From assembly GCA_051861545.1 (NCBI GenBank), contig JBIMKP010000024.1:6419-70418 (forward strand): a stretch of DNA of 64,000 nt, in the 5' to 3' direction. The notes under the pieces are model-generated. The model was not told the DNA's origin, did no database searches, and saw only the letters and a program-made list of their open reading frames with translations. The position numbers were made by a program, and so were the translations under genes. This document shows positions 8,302-17,094 of this stretch, in pieces (position 1 is the first letter of the stretch; each line of letters opens with the position of its first letter). Source of the DNA: CAISCU01 sp051861545. Lineage in GTDB: Bacteria > Bacteroidota > Bacteroidia > UKL13-3.

Positions 8302-9289
8302 AAGAGAAAGGGGTGTTTTTAAAAACCTTCAAAAACGTTTCAAAGAAGATAAATATACTGGCTTTGGTTCAGGTGCTAATAGTCAAGGTGCAAGATTACT
8401 TGGCAGAGATGGAACCTATAACGTTGAAAGAACAGGGCAGGCATTTACAGATTATTATAGTCCTTTTCATTCATTGGTTACTATGACATGGACCAAATTC
8501 TTTTTGATGATATTTTTAATTTTTTGCTTAACAAATATCTTCTTTAGTATACTTTACATGTTTGTGGGTTTCGATGAATTCACCGGTTTTGCCTTTAATC
8601 ATGCTCCAGGAAAATTCTTCGACTTACTTACTTTTAGTGCGCAAACTTTAACAACTGTTGGTTATGGAAGAGTAAACCCAATTGGATATTGGGCCGGCAC
8701 AATTGCAAGTTTTGAAGCCATGATTGGTTTACTTAGTTTCGCTTTAGTTACTGGTTTACTGTATGGAAGATTTTCTAGACCTGTTGTTAAACTTACATTA
8801 AGTAAAAATGGAATAATTGCTCCTTTTAATGATATCAATGCATTGATGATACGAATTGCCAATACCAGAACAAATCAATTATTGGAATGCGAAGCAATTA
8901 TGATTTTAAGTATTATCGATAAAGATTCTAATAAAAGAAATTTCATTACTCTCGATTTAGAATATTCACGAATTAACGCATTGGCTTTAAGCTGGACAAT
9001 CGTACATCCAATAACTGAAAATAGTCCAATTTATGGCTTAACTGAACCAGATTTATTGGATTTAAATGCCGAATTCATAATCATGTTTAAAGCATTTGAT
9101 GATACTTATAGCCAACAAGTGCATACAAGATTTAGTTATATAGCTGAAGATTTTGTTTGGGGAGCTAAATTTTTACCTATGTATAAACGTAGTGAAGAAG
9201 GTTTGCAAACTATACTTGAGCTCGACAAAATTGGTTCTTATGAAAAAGCTCCATTAAATGAAACAAAAAAGGCCCCCGAAGAGGCCTAA
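8291..9289 (+). CDS. Inward-rectifier (KirBac-type) potassium channel
   Basis: A 332-residue membrane protein with the Kir layout: a basic N-terminus, an amphipathic slide-helix region before the first transmembrane helix (about residues 67-90), a pore loop with the selectivity filter TTVGYGR (residues 121-127), a second helix (IASFEAMIGLLSFALVTGLLYGRFS), and a cytosolic C-terminal beta-sandwich (FSRPVVKLTLSKNGIIAPF onward; LSWTIVHPI). Family members pass K+ and are gated by their cytosolic domain. The ATG overlaps uvrB by 11 bases, an odd pairing of an ion channel with a repair gene. The last codons also form the terminator of the convergent lipoprotein gene (9270-9287). Confidence 0.93.
   Translation: MQNKRERGVFKNLQKRFKEDKYTGFGSGANSQGARLLGRDGTYNVERTGQAFTDYYSPFHSLVTMTWTKFFLMIFLIFCLTNIFFSILYMFVGFDEFTGFAFNHAPGKFFDLLTFSAQTLTTVGYGRVNPIGYWAGTIASFEAMIGLLSFALVTGLLYGRFSRPVVKLTLSKNGIIAPFNDINALMIRIANTRTNQLLECEAIMILSIIDKDSNKRNFITLDLEYSRINALALSWTIVHPITENSPIYGLTEPDLLDLNAEFIIMFKAFDDTYSQQVHTRFSYIAEDFVWGAKFLPMYKRSEEGLQTILELDKIGSYEKAPLNETKKAPEEA
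9270..9287 (-). terminator. UUCG-loop terminator inside the 3' end of the Kir gene
   Basis: On the minus strand AGGCCTC-TTCG-GGGGCCT forms a 7-bp stem (one G-T pair) with a UUCG tetraloop, followed directly by TTTTTT. It serves the lipoprotein gene at 9310-9855. On the plus strand the same bases are the last coding triplets of the channel gene up to the first base of its stop. Confidence 0.75.
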
Positions 9290-9309
9290 TTTATAATTTC
9301 GAAATAAAA

Positions 9310-9855
9310 TTAGTTTACTGATTTTATTTTAAACTTTCCTTCTGTAATTGCTATAGTAGTTACATCTTCTTCTAATTTCAATATCCCACTAAATGTTCCT
9401 TCTAAAGTTTCTCTTGGCGACATTGGCATTTTTGTGAACACAATAGTTAATCCATTACCTGTTCCCTTAGGAGTTGCTCTTGATTTATAAATAAATCCTT
9501 CTGGATCTGTGTATTCAGCCCAATTGAATTGTTCTGTTTCGTCTAATAAAAAATTTGTACCATCTCCCCAACCAACAGTTGGACGGTTTAAAGAAATACT
9601 TATACCTGGTTTTGTTTGTCCAAATACCTTTGTTCCTGCTAAGAATAATAATCCAGGAGAAATTGAGTCATCTTTACCTGCTGTAAACGATTTCATTTCA
9701 TATAAAACTCCATTTGCCTTAAATGAATACCATTCTGTTGGAGTTATTGGACCTCCTCCATTGTTATTGTTTGTGTTGTTTGTGCTAGTTTCTTCTTTTT
9801 TGCATGAAACAAGAACTAAGCTAATTAAACTTAATGCGATAATAAATTTCTTCAT
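9310..9855 (-). CDS. Hypothetical lipoprotein, 181 residues
   Basis: The N-terminus MKKFIIALSLISLVLVSCKK is a lipoprotein signal with lipobox LVSC (Cys18). A flexible Asn/Gly-rich linker follows (about residues 24-38), then about 140 residues of predicted beta-rich sequence beginning WYSFKANGVLYEM, a pattern shared by many Bacteroidota surface or periplasmic lipoproteins of unknown role. No catalytic motif is visible. It is a single gene bounded by its own terminator inside the Kir gene and, upstream, by the terminator of the sugar-nucleotide genes. Function unknown. Confidence 0.8.
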   Translation of the reverse strand: MKKFIIALSLISLVLVSCKKEETSTNNTNNNNGGGPITPTEWYSFKANGVLYEMKSFTAGKDDSISPGLLFLAGTKVFGQTKPGISISLNRPTVGWGDGTNFLLDETEQFNWAEYTDPEGFIYKSRATPKGTGNGLTIVFTKMPMSPRETLEGTFSGILKLEEDVTTIAITEGKFKIKSVN

Positions 9856-9880
9856 TGGTGTTTTGTGTGTATTAAAAAAT

Positions 9881-9909
9881 TTGGGCCGAAACTATACATT
9901 TCGGCCCAA
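9881..9909 (-). terminator. Terminator of the ugd / UDP-glucuronate decarboxylase pair
   Basis: A perfect 11-bp stem (9881-9891 TTGGGCCGAAA and 9899-9909) with a 7-base loop. On the minus strand it is followed by AATTTTTTAA. It lies 34 bases after the decarboxylase stop, and the next gene's ATG (9855) is 26 bases beyond it. Confidence 0.88.
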
Positions 9910-9942
9910 TAAAAAACTTAAAAAAGTATAAATGAACTTTTA

Positions 9943-10917
9943 TTAGTCAAATCTGTGAGCTGTTTTATTCAACTCCTCCGGACTTAATCCTTTAAAATAA
10001 TCATATGTTATTTTTAATCCTTCTGCTCTATCTACTTGAGGCTCCCAACCTAAGATTTCTTTAGCTCTTGTAATGTCTGGTTTACGTTGCTTCGGATCAT
10101 CTTGAGGTAATGGCTTATGAATTAATTTTTGAGACGTACCAGTAAGTTTAATTATCTCTTCAGCAAATTGATTAATTGTAATTTCACTTGGGTTTCCAAT
10201 ATTAACTGGATAAGGATAATCACTCATTAACAGCCTATAGATACCTTCAATTAAATCGCTTTGATAACAAAAACTCCTGGTTTGTGAACCATCACCAAAA
10301 ATTGTTAAATCTTCACCTCTTAGCGCTTGTCCAATAAATGCAGGTAAAACTCTACCATCATTTAAACGCATTCTTGGTCCATAGGTATTAAAAATCCTAA
10401 CTATTCTAGTTTCTAAACCATGATAAGTATGGTAAGCCATAGTTATAGCTTCTTGAAAACGTTTAGCTTCATCATAAACACCTCTTGGTCCTACAGGATT
10501 TACATTTCCCCAATAATCTTCATTTTGAGGATGAACTGCTGGATCACCATAAACCTCAGAAGTTGATGCTACTAAAATTCTTGCTTTTTTTTCCATTGCA
10601 AATCCTAACAAGTTATGTGTTCCTAAAGAACCAACTTTTAGGGTTTGAATTGGAATTTTTAAATAATCTATCGGACTTGCAGGTGACGCAAAATGTAAGA
10701 TATAATCAACATGACCAGATACATGAACATATTTACTTACATCATGATTATAAAACTCAAATTCTTTAAGTTTCATCAAGTGTTCGATGTTTTTCATGTC
10801 ACCTGTTATCAGGTTGTCCATGCCAACTACATCATATCCTTCATTGATAAAACGATCACTAAGATGCGAACCTAAAAAACCAGCAGCACCTGTAATTAAT
10901 ATTCTTTTATTAGGCAT
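9943..10917 (-). CDS. UDP-glucuronate decarboxylase (UDP-xylose synthase)
   Basis: An extended short-chain dehydrogenase of 324 residues. It carries the NAD-binding motif TGAAGFLGSHL (residues 9-19), the catalytic pair Tyr148 and Lys152 (YDEAK), and the UXS-type stretches ASTSEVYGDPAVHPQNEDYW and NTYGPRMRLNDGRVLPAFI. The enzyme oxidises and decarboxylates UDP-glucuronate to UDP-xylose. The UDP-glucose dehydrogenase gene ends 6 bases upstream, so the two together turn UDP-glucose into UDP-xylose for surface polysaccharide. A dTDP-glucose dehydratase-like relative is the main alternative; the neighbouring ugd and the signature favour the decarboxylase. Confidence 0.92.
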   Translation of the reverse strand: MPNKRILITGAAGFLGSHLSDRFINEGYDVVGMDNLITGDMKNIEHLMKLKEFEFYNHDVSKYVHVSGHVDYILHFASPASPIDYLKIPIQTLKVGSLGTHNLLGFAMEKKARILVASTSEVYGDPAVHPQNEDYWGNVNPVGPRGVYDEAKRFQEAITMAYHTYHGLETRIVRIFNTYGPRMRLNDGRVLPAFIGQALRGEDLTIFGDGSQTRSFCYQSDLIEGIYRLLMSDYPYPVNIGNPSEITINQFAEEIIKLTGTSQKLIHKPLPQDDPKQRKPDITRAKEILGWEPQVDRAEGLKITYDYFKGLSPEELNKTAHRFD

Positions 10918-10923
10918 GTTTTT

Positions 10924-12249
10924 TTATTTAGTAGTGTTGATTCCGATACAGTAGTAATCAAAACCATTTTCTTTCATTTCACTGATATCATAAATATTTC
11001 TACCATCAAATACCAATTTATTCTTCATCAACTTGCCCATTACCTTAAAGTTTGGTGTTCTAAACTCTGGCCATTCTGTAATAATTAATAATGCATCTGC
11101 ATCAATTATTGCATCATTCATGTCTTTAGAATACTCAATTTGTTCTCCTAAATCCTTTTTAGCTTCATGCATTGCAACTGGATCGTATGCTTTAACATTG
11201 GCACCTGCTGCTAATAATTTTTCAATAATTACCAATGATGGAGCCTCTCTCATATCATCAGTTTTAGGTTTGAAAGACAATCCCCAAACAGCAAAGTTTT
11301 TACCCTTCATTACACCATTAAAATGCTGGCTGATTTTGTTAAACAATACACTTTTTTGAGCATCATTTACTTCTTCAACAGCATTTAAAATGCGCATATT
11401 ATAACCGTTTTCGGCAGCAGTTTTTATAAGTGCTTTCACATCTTTTGGAAAACATGATCCCCCATATCCAATACCTGGATAGATAAATCTGTTTCCAATT
11501 CTTGGATCACTACCAATACCTTTTCTTACCATATTCACATCAGCACCCATAATTTCACAAAGATTTGCAACATCATTCATGAAACTAATTTTGGTAGCTA
11601 ACATTGCGTTCGCTGCATACTTAGTCATTTCAGCAGATGGAACGTCCATGAAAATAATTGGATGTCCATTTAATAAAAATGGCTTATACAATTTTCTCAT
11701 AACTTCTTCAGCTCTTCTCGACTCAACACCTACAACAATTCTATCTGGTTTTAAGAAATCGTCGATTGCAGCACCTTCTTTTAAGAATTCAGGATTAGAA
11801 GCAACATCAAAATCAATATCAGATGAACGTTTAGTTAATTCTTCTTGAACTGCATTTCTTACTTTATTAGCTGTTCCAACTGGCACTGTACTCTTAGTTA
11901 CAACAACAATATGTTCATTGATTCCTTGACCAATTTCTCTTGCTACTGCAATAACATACTTCAAATCTGCACTTCCATCTTCTCCTGGAGGTGTTCCTAC
12001 TGCAATAAATGCAACGTCTGCTTCAGATAAGTTGTCTTTTAAACTAGTTGAAAATTGAAGTCTTCCCTTTTCAGCATTTCTAATAACCATTTCCTCTAAA
12101 CCAGGCTCATAAATAGGCATGATACCTTTTTTAAGATTTTCGATTTTTTTTGTGTCGACATCAATGCACACAACATCAATACCTACCTCTGCAAAACAGG
12201 TTCCTGTAACTAGTCCAACATAACCGGTTCCAATAACAACAATTTTCAT
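10924..12249 (-). CDS. ugd: UDP-glucose 6-dehydrogenase
   Basis: Converts UDP-glucose to UDP-glucuronate with two NAD+. The 441-residue protein starts MKIVVIGTGYVGLVTGTCFA (Rossmann motif) and has the active-site cysteine in GYGGSCFPKDV (about residue 265), the helix linking the two halves, and the C-terminal UDP-binding domain (WGLSFKPKTDDMREAPS). Length and motifs are complete. It is the first gene of a two-gene unit with the downstream decarboxylase. It is divergent from the outer-membrane protein gene at 12444. Confidence 0.97.
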   Translation of the reverse strand: MKIVVIGTGYVGLVTGTCFAEVGIDVVCIDVDTKKIENLKKGIMPIYEPGLEEMVIRNAEKGRLQFSTSLKDNLSEADVAFIAVGTPPGEDGSADLKYVIAVAREIGQGINEHIVVVTKSTVPVGTANKVRNAVQEELTKRSSDIDFDVASNPEFLKEGAAIDDFLKPDRIVVGVESRRAEEVMRKLYKPFLLNGHPIIFMDVPSAEMTKYAANAMLATKISFMNDVANLCEIMGADVNMVRKGIGSDPRIGNRFIYPGIGYGGSCFPKDVKALIKTAAENGYNMRILNAVEEVNDAQKSVLFNKISQHFNGVMKGKNFAVWGLSFKPKTDDMREAPSLVIIEKLLAAGANVKAYDPVAMHEAKKDLGEQIEYSKDMNDAIIDADALLIITEWPEFRTPNFKVMGKLMKNKLVFDGRNIYDISEMKENGFDYYCIGINTTK

Positions 12250-12443
12250 TTTATAATATTTTTTAGATGAGACATAAGCTATACAAAACTCCTCAAATAT
12301 CAGGTCTGAAGATTTTTTGTAATTTCAATGGAACGAAAATAACATTTTACCGCATTTTACAAATGAATTTTCATATGAATTTTACTAGTTTTTATGATGT
12401 ATTATTGTTAAAAATCTTCAAAAAAAGTCATATTTGTCAAATC

Positions 12444-13217
12444 ATGAACCAAAAACCACTAATTTTTAATGTTCTTCTTTTAATTTCTTGCTTAAATGTT
12501 TGGGGACAAAAATCCAATTATGATAAATATGCATTTAGCAATCGAATATTTAATTTACAATTTTTAGTTAATCAACAATATCCTGGTGGTGACATGGCTA
12601 AATCTTTTGGGCCGCATAATACTATTGGATTTGGAGGATTATATAAAACAAAAACTAATTGGTTGCTTTCGGCTGAAGCAAATTACATTTTTGGAAACAA
12701 TATTAAAGAAGTTGATATTCTAAATAACCTTGTAAATGGTTCTGGCTATATTTCAAACGTTAGTGGTTCTCCAGGAAATTATTCAGTAAATATGAGAGGT
12801 TATAGCTTCTTTTTAAAAGGTGGTAGATTATTTTCTTTTAGCTCATCAAGAAGAAATAGAGGCTTAATTCTTCAATCTGGAATTGGTTTTCTTCAATATC
12901 AAATCAACTTCCAAACACAAAATAATGATATTCCGCAATTAGATGAAGAATACTTTAAAGGTTATGATAGACTAACTAATGGAATAGCTTTTAACCAATT
13001 TATAGGTTACTATTTCCACAGCCAAAATCGTTTGATAAATTTTTATGCAGGTTTTGATTTAACTGAAGCTTTTACTAAAAATCGTAGAGGGTATGTTTAT
13101 GATAAAAAGGCTTTTGACAATGCAGATAAAAAGGATTTCACACTTGGTTTTCGTTTCGGTTGGATGATACCTATTTATCTACAAACTAAAAATGAAGATG
13201 AATTTAATTTCAGGTAA
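12444..13217 (+). CDS. Probable outer-membrane protein upstream of waaA
   Basis: From ATG 12444 the protein has 257 residues and begins with a typical signal peptide (MNQKPLIFNVLLLISCLNVW, cleavage before or after GQ). The mature part is rich in Gly, Tyr and Phe with alternating patterns (IGFGGLYKTKTNWLLSAEAN; FFLKGGRLFSFSSSRRNRG; LGFRFGWMIPIYL), fitting an outer-membrane beta-barrel or a periplasmic surface-associated protein. An earlier in-frame ATG (12267) would place 59 residues without signal character in front, so I reject it. waaA starts one base after the stop, so they are co-transcribed, which suggests a role in the outer membrane. Exact function unknown. Confidence 0.78.
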   Translation: MNQKPLIFNVLLLISCLNVWGQKSNYDKYAFSNRIFNLQFLVNQQYPGGDMAKSFGPHNTIGFGGLYKTKTNWLLSAEANYIFGNNIKEVDILNNLVNGSGYISNVSGSPGNYSVNMRGYSFFLKGGRLFSFSSSRRNRGLILQSGIGFLQYQINFQTQNNDIPQLDEEYFKGYDRLTNGIAFNQFIGYYFHSQNRLINFYAGFDLTEAFTKNRRGYVYDKKAFDNADKKDFTLGFRFGWMIPIYLQTKNEDEFNFR

Positions 13218-13218
13218 T

Positions 13219-14469
13219 ATGTTATCAGATTTTTATTATTCTATTGCCACAAAAGGATTCATAACTGCTGCTAAATTAGTTTCGCCCTTAAATGCCCGAG
13301 CAAAAGCTTTAATTGATTCTAGAAAAACTGAAATTAATCCTCCTGCTAAAAAGAATGATGAAGTCAGACTTTGGCTTCATGTGGCAAGTTTAGGGGAATT
13401 TGAACAAGCAAGACCAGTTTTAGATTTATTGAAATTAGAAATACCAAACTTATCCATTTTCACAAGCTTCTACTCTCCTTCTGGTTATGAAAACCGACAC
13501 AATGATGCATTGATTGATTATGCCTTTTATTTACCCTTTGATTCTAAAAATTCTGCTATAAAACTAATCGAAAATATAAAACCCGATTTTGCTATTTGGG
13601 TGAAATATGATTTTTGGATTCATTTTCTAAATGAATTATACAAAAGAAAAATTCCTTGTTTTTTAATAGCCGCTTTGTTCAGAGAAAATCAAATGTATTT
13701 TAAAAAATCTGGCAAAAATTTTATTGAAGTTTTTCAAAAATTCGAATCTATTTCTTGTCAAAATAACAAAAGCTCCGAAATACTTTCTAAGTTTGATATA
13801 AAGAATGTAAAAGTAAATGGAGATCCACGAATTGATTCCGTTCTAAAATTAAAATCAAGAAACAATCAACTTCCTTTAATACAAAAATTCAAAGGAGATC
13901 AGAGTTTACTTATTATTGGTAGTGCTTACAAAATTGAAATCGAAACCATTCTTGAGTTTCTAAATGAAAACCCAAACTTAAAATGTGTAGTAGCACCTCA
14001 TTTTGTTGATAGTAAAAACATAAACACTTTAAGTAAACTAATTCCTAATTCAATACTTTATTCAAATTTTGAAAAAAATCAAGACTGCAATTATCAAACC
14101 TTAATAATTGATAGTATCGGAAAACTAGCCATGACTTACCAATATGCAAATTTCGCATTTATTGGTGGTGGGTTTTCAAAAGGAGGTTTACATAATATCC
14201 TAGAGGCAATTGTTCATGGAATTCCAATTTGTTTTGGACCTAAAATTTCAAGATTTCCAGAAGCAGTTCAATTAATTGAGTTAAAACTAGCAAACATTAT
14301 TTCTAATAAACAAGATTTTAATGCTTGGTTGTTATCCTTTATTCAAAATAAAGTTAAACAAGAAAACAGACATCAGGAATTAGAAGATTGGATGAATGCC
14401 AATTCAGGCGCAGCGGCAAGAACTGCGGCTGAAGTTTTAAAAGGCATAAAAAGTAGAAACATAATTTAG
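13219..14469 (+). CDS. waaA: 3-deoxy-D-manno-octulosonic acid (Kdo) transferase
   Basis: Glycosyltransferase of family GT30 that adds Kdo to lipid A precursors at the inner membrane. The 416-residue protein has an N-terminal membrane anchor (YYSIATKGFITAAKLVSPLN), the catalytic glutamate in HVASLGEFEQARPVL, IFTSFYSPSGYE, and the C-terminal sugar-nucleotide domain with AFIGGGFSKGGLHNILEAI. Start ATG 13219 sits one base after the previous stop; an overlapping upstream ATG (13192) would add nine residues of no family likeness. Length is normal. Confidence 0.93.
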   Translation: MLSDFYYSIATKGFITAAKLVSPLNARAKALIDSRKTEINPPAKKNDEVRLWLHVASLGEFEQARPVLDLLKLEIPNLSIFTSFYSPSGYENRHNDALIDYAFYLPFDSKNSAIKLIENIKPDFAIWVKYDFWIHFLNELYKRKIPCFLIAALFRENQMYFKKSGKNFIEVFQKFESISCQNNKSSEILSKFDIKNVKVNGDPRIDSVLKLKSRNNQLPLIQKFKGDQSLLIIGSAYKIEIETILEFLNENPNLKCVVAPHFVDSKNINTLSKLIPNSILYSNFEKNQDCNYQTLIIDSIGKLAMTYQYANFAFIGGGFSKGGLHNILEAIVHGIPICFGPKISRFPEAVQLIELKLANIISNKQDFNAWLLSFIQNKVKQENRHQELEDWMNANSGAAARTAAEVLKGIKSRNII

Positions 14470-14528
14470 TGCCCGTTGAAAAGACAGAAACAGGTGAGAT
14501 TTTAGTCGCTAATGTGTTTACCTCTAAT

Positions 14529-15302
14529 CTACACTAATTTCTTACAGATAAAAATCTGCTTTTCTGAGGATTGACTAAACTGTTCCTCTTCAAAGTTTCC
14601 CAATTTATGAACTATTTCAAATCCCATGAAATTTAAATAGGAATCTAATTCTTGGGGAAAATACATCCTCATATCTAAATTTTGTATTGAATGAAAACTA
14701 TCATTAATAAAATAATGCCACTTAATTCTATTAATTTGGGTATCATTTTCATATATCATTGTTTGATAAATTAGTACTTTTCTAGCATCTGTAGTTTCAT
14801 ATTCAGCGATTTTAATCTTAGCTTTTTCAGATTCTGTTATATATCGAATATCAGGATTATAACAATCTAAAATAAACAAGGCATCATCTTTTAAATGCTT
14901 TCTAACAACTTTTAATGCAGAAAATAAATCTTGGTTTTGATATAAATGATGAATAGAATTAAATGGAATAAAAACCAAATCAAACTCTTTAGCTAAATCT
15001 AAATTTCTTATATCAGCCTCAACAAAATCAATATTTAAACCTTCTGATAGAGCTACAGATTTTGCTTTAGCCAGCATTGTATTAGAATTGTCAACACCAC
15101 AAATATGAGTACCTTCTTTTGCTAAAGGAATTGTTAATCTACCAGAACCACAACAAAGTTCAAGCACCTGAGTATTGTTTCCATTAGGTAACCATTTCTT
15201 ATAAAACTGTAAATCCGACATGAAGGAATTCAAACCATCATAAAGATTAGCATCATAAATTAACTCCCCAACTTTGTAATCTGTGTTTAGTTTATCTTCC
15301 AT
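14529..15302 (-). CDS. SAM-dependent class I methyltransferase
   Basis: The 257-residue protein (from ATG 15302, MEDKLNTDYKVGELIYDA) has motif I VLELCCGSGRLTIPLA, the acidic ribose-binding residue in CGVDNSNTM, and the later motifs FDLVFIPFNSIHHLY and LFILDCYNPDIRYI. These define a Rossmann methyltransferase of the Methyltransf_25/11 type. The substrate cannot be told. An in-frame ATG at 15371 would add 23 residues (MPLITNFKIDFQYISRRPQ) of unknown worth. It is a single gene between waaA (convergent) and rplQ (same strand, separated by a terminator). Confidence 0.85.
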   Translation of the reverse strand: MEDKLNTDYKVGELIYDANLYDGLNSFMSDLQFYKKWLPNGNNTQVLELCCGSGRLTIPLAKEGTHICGVDNSNTMLAKAKSVALSEGLNIDFVEADIRNLDLAKEFDLVFIPFNSIHHLYQNQDLFSALKVVRKHLKDDALFILDCYNPDIRYITESEKAKIKIAEYETTDARKVLIYQTMIYENDTQINRIKWHYFINDSFHSIQNLDMRMYFPQELDSYLNFMGFEIVHKLGNFEEEQFSQSSEKQIFICKKLV

Positions 15303-15532
15303 AACTCTATTAATTTGAGGCCTTCTACTTATATATTGAAAATCTATTTTAAAATTCGTAATGAGGGGCAAAAGACCAAAGAAATAGGTAGTTTCATACA
15401 GAACAATTATGTTGCAAGAGGGAAACTGAGTTCAGGTCCAATTTCAAAGGTATTATGACCAGTAATAGAAAGATTAATGCATATTCTGGGATAAAATAAA
15501 AAGACCTTATAAAATGGCTAAATATAAACAAA

Positions 15533-15564
15533 AAAAAGGCAGTACCAATTGATACTGCCTTTTT
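15533..15564 (-). terminator. Terminator at the end of the rpsL-rplQ gene run
   Basis: A perfect 12-bp stem (15533-15544 AAAAAGGCAGTA and 15553-15564) with loop CCAATTGA. On the minus strand it ends in seven T. It lies 17 bases after the rplQ stop. The 15372-15532 stretch beyond holds no gene that I can see. Confidence 0.9.
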
Positions 15565-15581
15565 GAATTGAATGCTTATAA

Positions 15582-16049
15582 TTAGCTAGCTGATTCTTCA
15601 GTTGAGGTACCTTCTGCTTTTTTGGCAGTTTTACCACGACGAGTTCTTTTAGCAGCTGTTGATTTTGCTGACTTCTCACCTAGAAGGTTTTCATTGAAAT
15701 CAACTAATTCTATAATTGCCATTTCAGCATTATCGCCTTTACGGTTCATGGTTTTTAAAACCCTAGTGTAACCGCCTGGACGATCAGCTATTTTTTGTGC
15801 TACAGCACCGAATAATTCTGATACTGATTCTTTATTTTTTAAATAACTAAATACAATACGACGAGAATGAGTGCTATCGTCTTTTGCCTTAGTAATTAGA
15901 GGCTCTACATATTTGCGCAATTCTTTAGCCTTTGCGCAAGTTGTGCTAATACGCTTATGGATAATCAATGAACTAGCCATGTTAGCAAGTAAAGATTTTC
16001 TATGCGAAGCAGTTCTGCCTAAGTGATTGAATGTTTTTCCGTGTCTCAT
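15582..16049 (-). CDS. rplQ: 50S ribosomal protein L17
   Basis: L17 lines the 50S subunit near the exit tunnel. The start MRHGKTFNHLGRTASHRKSL and the end of the core (GGYTRVLKTMNRKGDNAEMA, IIELVDFN) are characteristic. At 155 residues it is about 30-35 longer than the common ~120 because of an Ala/Lys/Ser/Glu tail (KSAKSTAAKRTRRGKTAKK), a known tendency in Bacteroidota. It is the last gene of the long translation operon, 33 bases after rpoA, and is followed by a strong terminator. Confidence 0.97.
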   Translation of the reverse strand: MRHGKTFNHLGRTASHRKSLLANMASSLIIHKRISTTCAKAKELRKYVEPLITKAKDDSTHSRRIVFSYLKNKESVSELFGAVAQKIADRPGGYTRVLKTMNRKGDNAEMAIIELVDFNENLLGEKSAKSTAAKRTRRGKTAKKAEGTSTEESAS

Positions 16050-16082
16050 CTTTATTATCTGTTCTTAACTAAAATCTAAGTT

Positions 16083-17075
16083 CTAGTCTTCGTTCAACTT
16101 ATACTTTGAAATATCAATACCGAAAGTTAATCCCTTCTCACGTACTAATTCTTCTAACTCACTTAATGATTTCTTACCGAAATTTCTGAATTTTAACAAA
16201 TCAGCAATATCATAAGCAACCAAATCAGCCAAAGATTTAATATCAGCAGCTTTCAAGCAATTGTAAGCTCTTACTGATAAATCTAAATCAGATAAAGGAG
16301 TTTTTAATATTTTACGAACATGAAGGAAGTTCTCATCTACTTCTTGAGTAGGTTCTTTCACTTGAGTGTCTAAAGTGATTAATTCGTCTGAGAACAACAT
16401 AAAGTGTTGAATTAAAATCTTAGCAGCTTCTTTCAAAGCTTCTTCAGGATGGATTGAACCATCTGTAGTGATTTCAATTTGAAGTTTTTCGTAGTCGGTT
16501 TTTTGCTCAACACGATAATCTTCTACACCATATTTAACATTCTTAATTGGAGTAAAGATTGCATCCATTGGAATTAATCCAATAACAGCATCTTTTGGTT
16601 TGTTTTCATCTGCAGGAACATATCCACGACCTTTTTCAACAGTCATTTCAATTTCCAAATGTACAAATGATTCCATATTACAGATTACCAAATCAGGGTT
16701 CAATACCTTGAATGAATTGGTATGTTTACCAATTTCACCTGCTAAGAATTGCTCCTGACCTTTAATGTTGATATAGATTTTTTCATTATCAACTCCATCT
16801 GTAATTCTTTTGAAACGAACTTGTTTTAAATTCAAAACAATTTCTGTTACATCTTCAATTACACCTTTAATGGTTGAAAACTCATGATCAACACTGGCAA
16901 TTTTGATACCTGTGATCGCGTATCCTTCCAATGATGAAAGGAGAATTCTGCGTAAAGAATTACCGATAGTTACACCATACCCTTTTTCAAGAGGACGGAA
17001 TTCGAACTGACCAAAAAAGTCAGTTTCTTTATGCATAATAACTTTGTCGGGCTTTTGAAAAGCAAGGATACCCAT
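16083..17075 (-). CDS. rpoA: RNA polymerase alpha subunit
   Basis: Alpha dimerises to nucleate RNA polymerase assembly; its C-terminal domain contacts promoter DNA and activators. The 330-residue protein shows the N-terminal dimerisation domain (FEFRPLEKGYGVTIGNSLRR, ILLSSLEGYAITG) and the alpha-CTD (LSVRAYNCLKAADIKSLADL, LLKFRNFGKKSLSELEELV). Length is usual. It sits 19 bases after rpsD, in the conserved rpsM-rpsK-rpsD-rpoA-rplQ order. Confidence 0.98.
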   Translation of the reverse strand: MGILAFQKPDKVIMHKETDFFGQFEFRPLEKGYGVTIGNSLRRILLSSLEGYAITGIKIASVDHEFSTIKGVIEDVTEIVLNLKQVRFKRITDGVDNEKIYINIKGQEQFLAGEIGKHTNSFKVLNPDLVICNMESFVHLEIEMTVEKGRGYVPADENKPKDAVIGLIPMDAIFTPIKNVKYGVEDYRVEQKTDYEKLQIEITTDGSIHPEEALKEAAKILIQHFMLFSDELITLDTQVKEPTQEVDENFLHVRKILKTPLSDLDLSVRAYNCLKAADIKSLADLVAYDIADLLKFRNFGKKSLSELEELVREKGLTFGIDISKYKLNED

Positions 17076-17094
17076 TGATAAATCTGATTAATGA

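Noticed and set aside
12267..12443. Upstream start for the outer-membrane protein gene
   Set aside because: It would place 59 residues of unlikely composition ahead of a clear signal peptide that begins at 12444.
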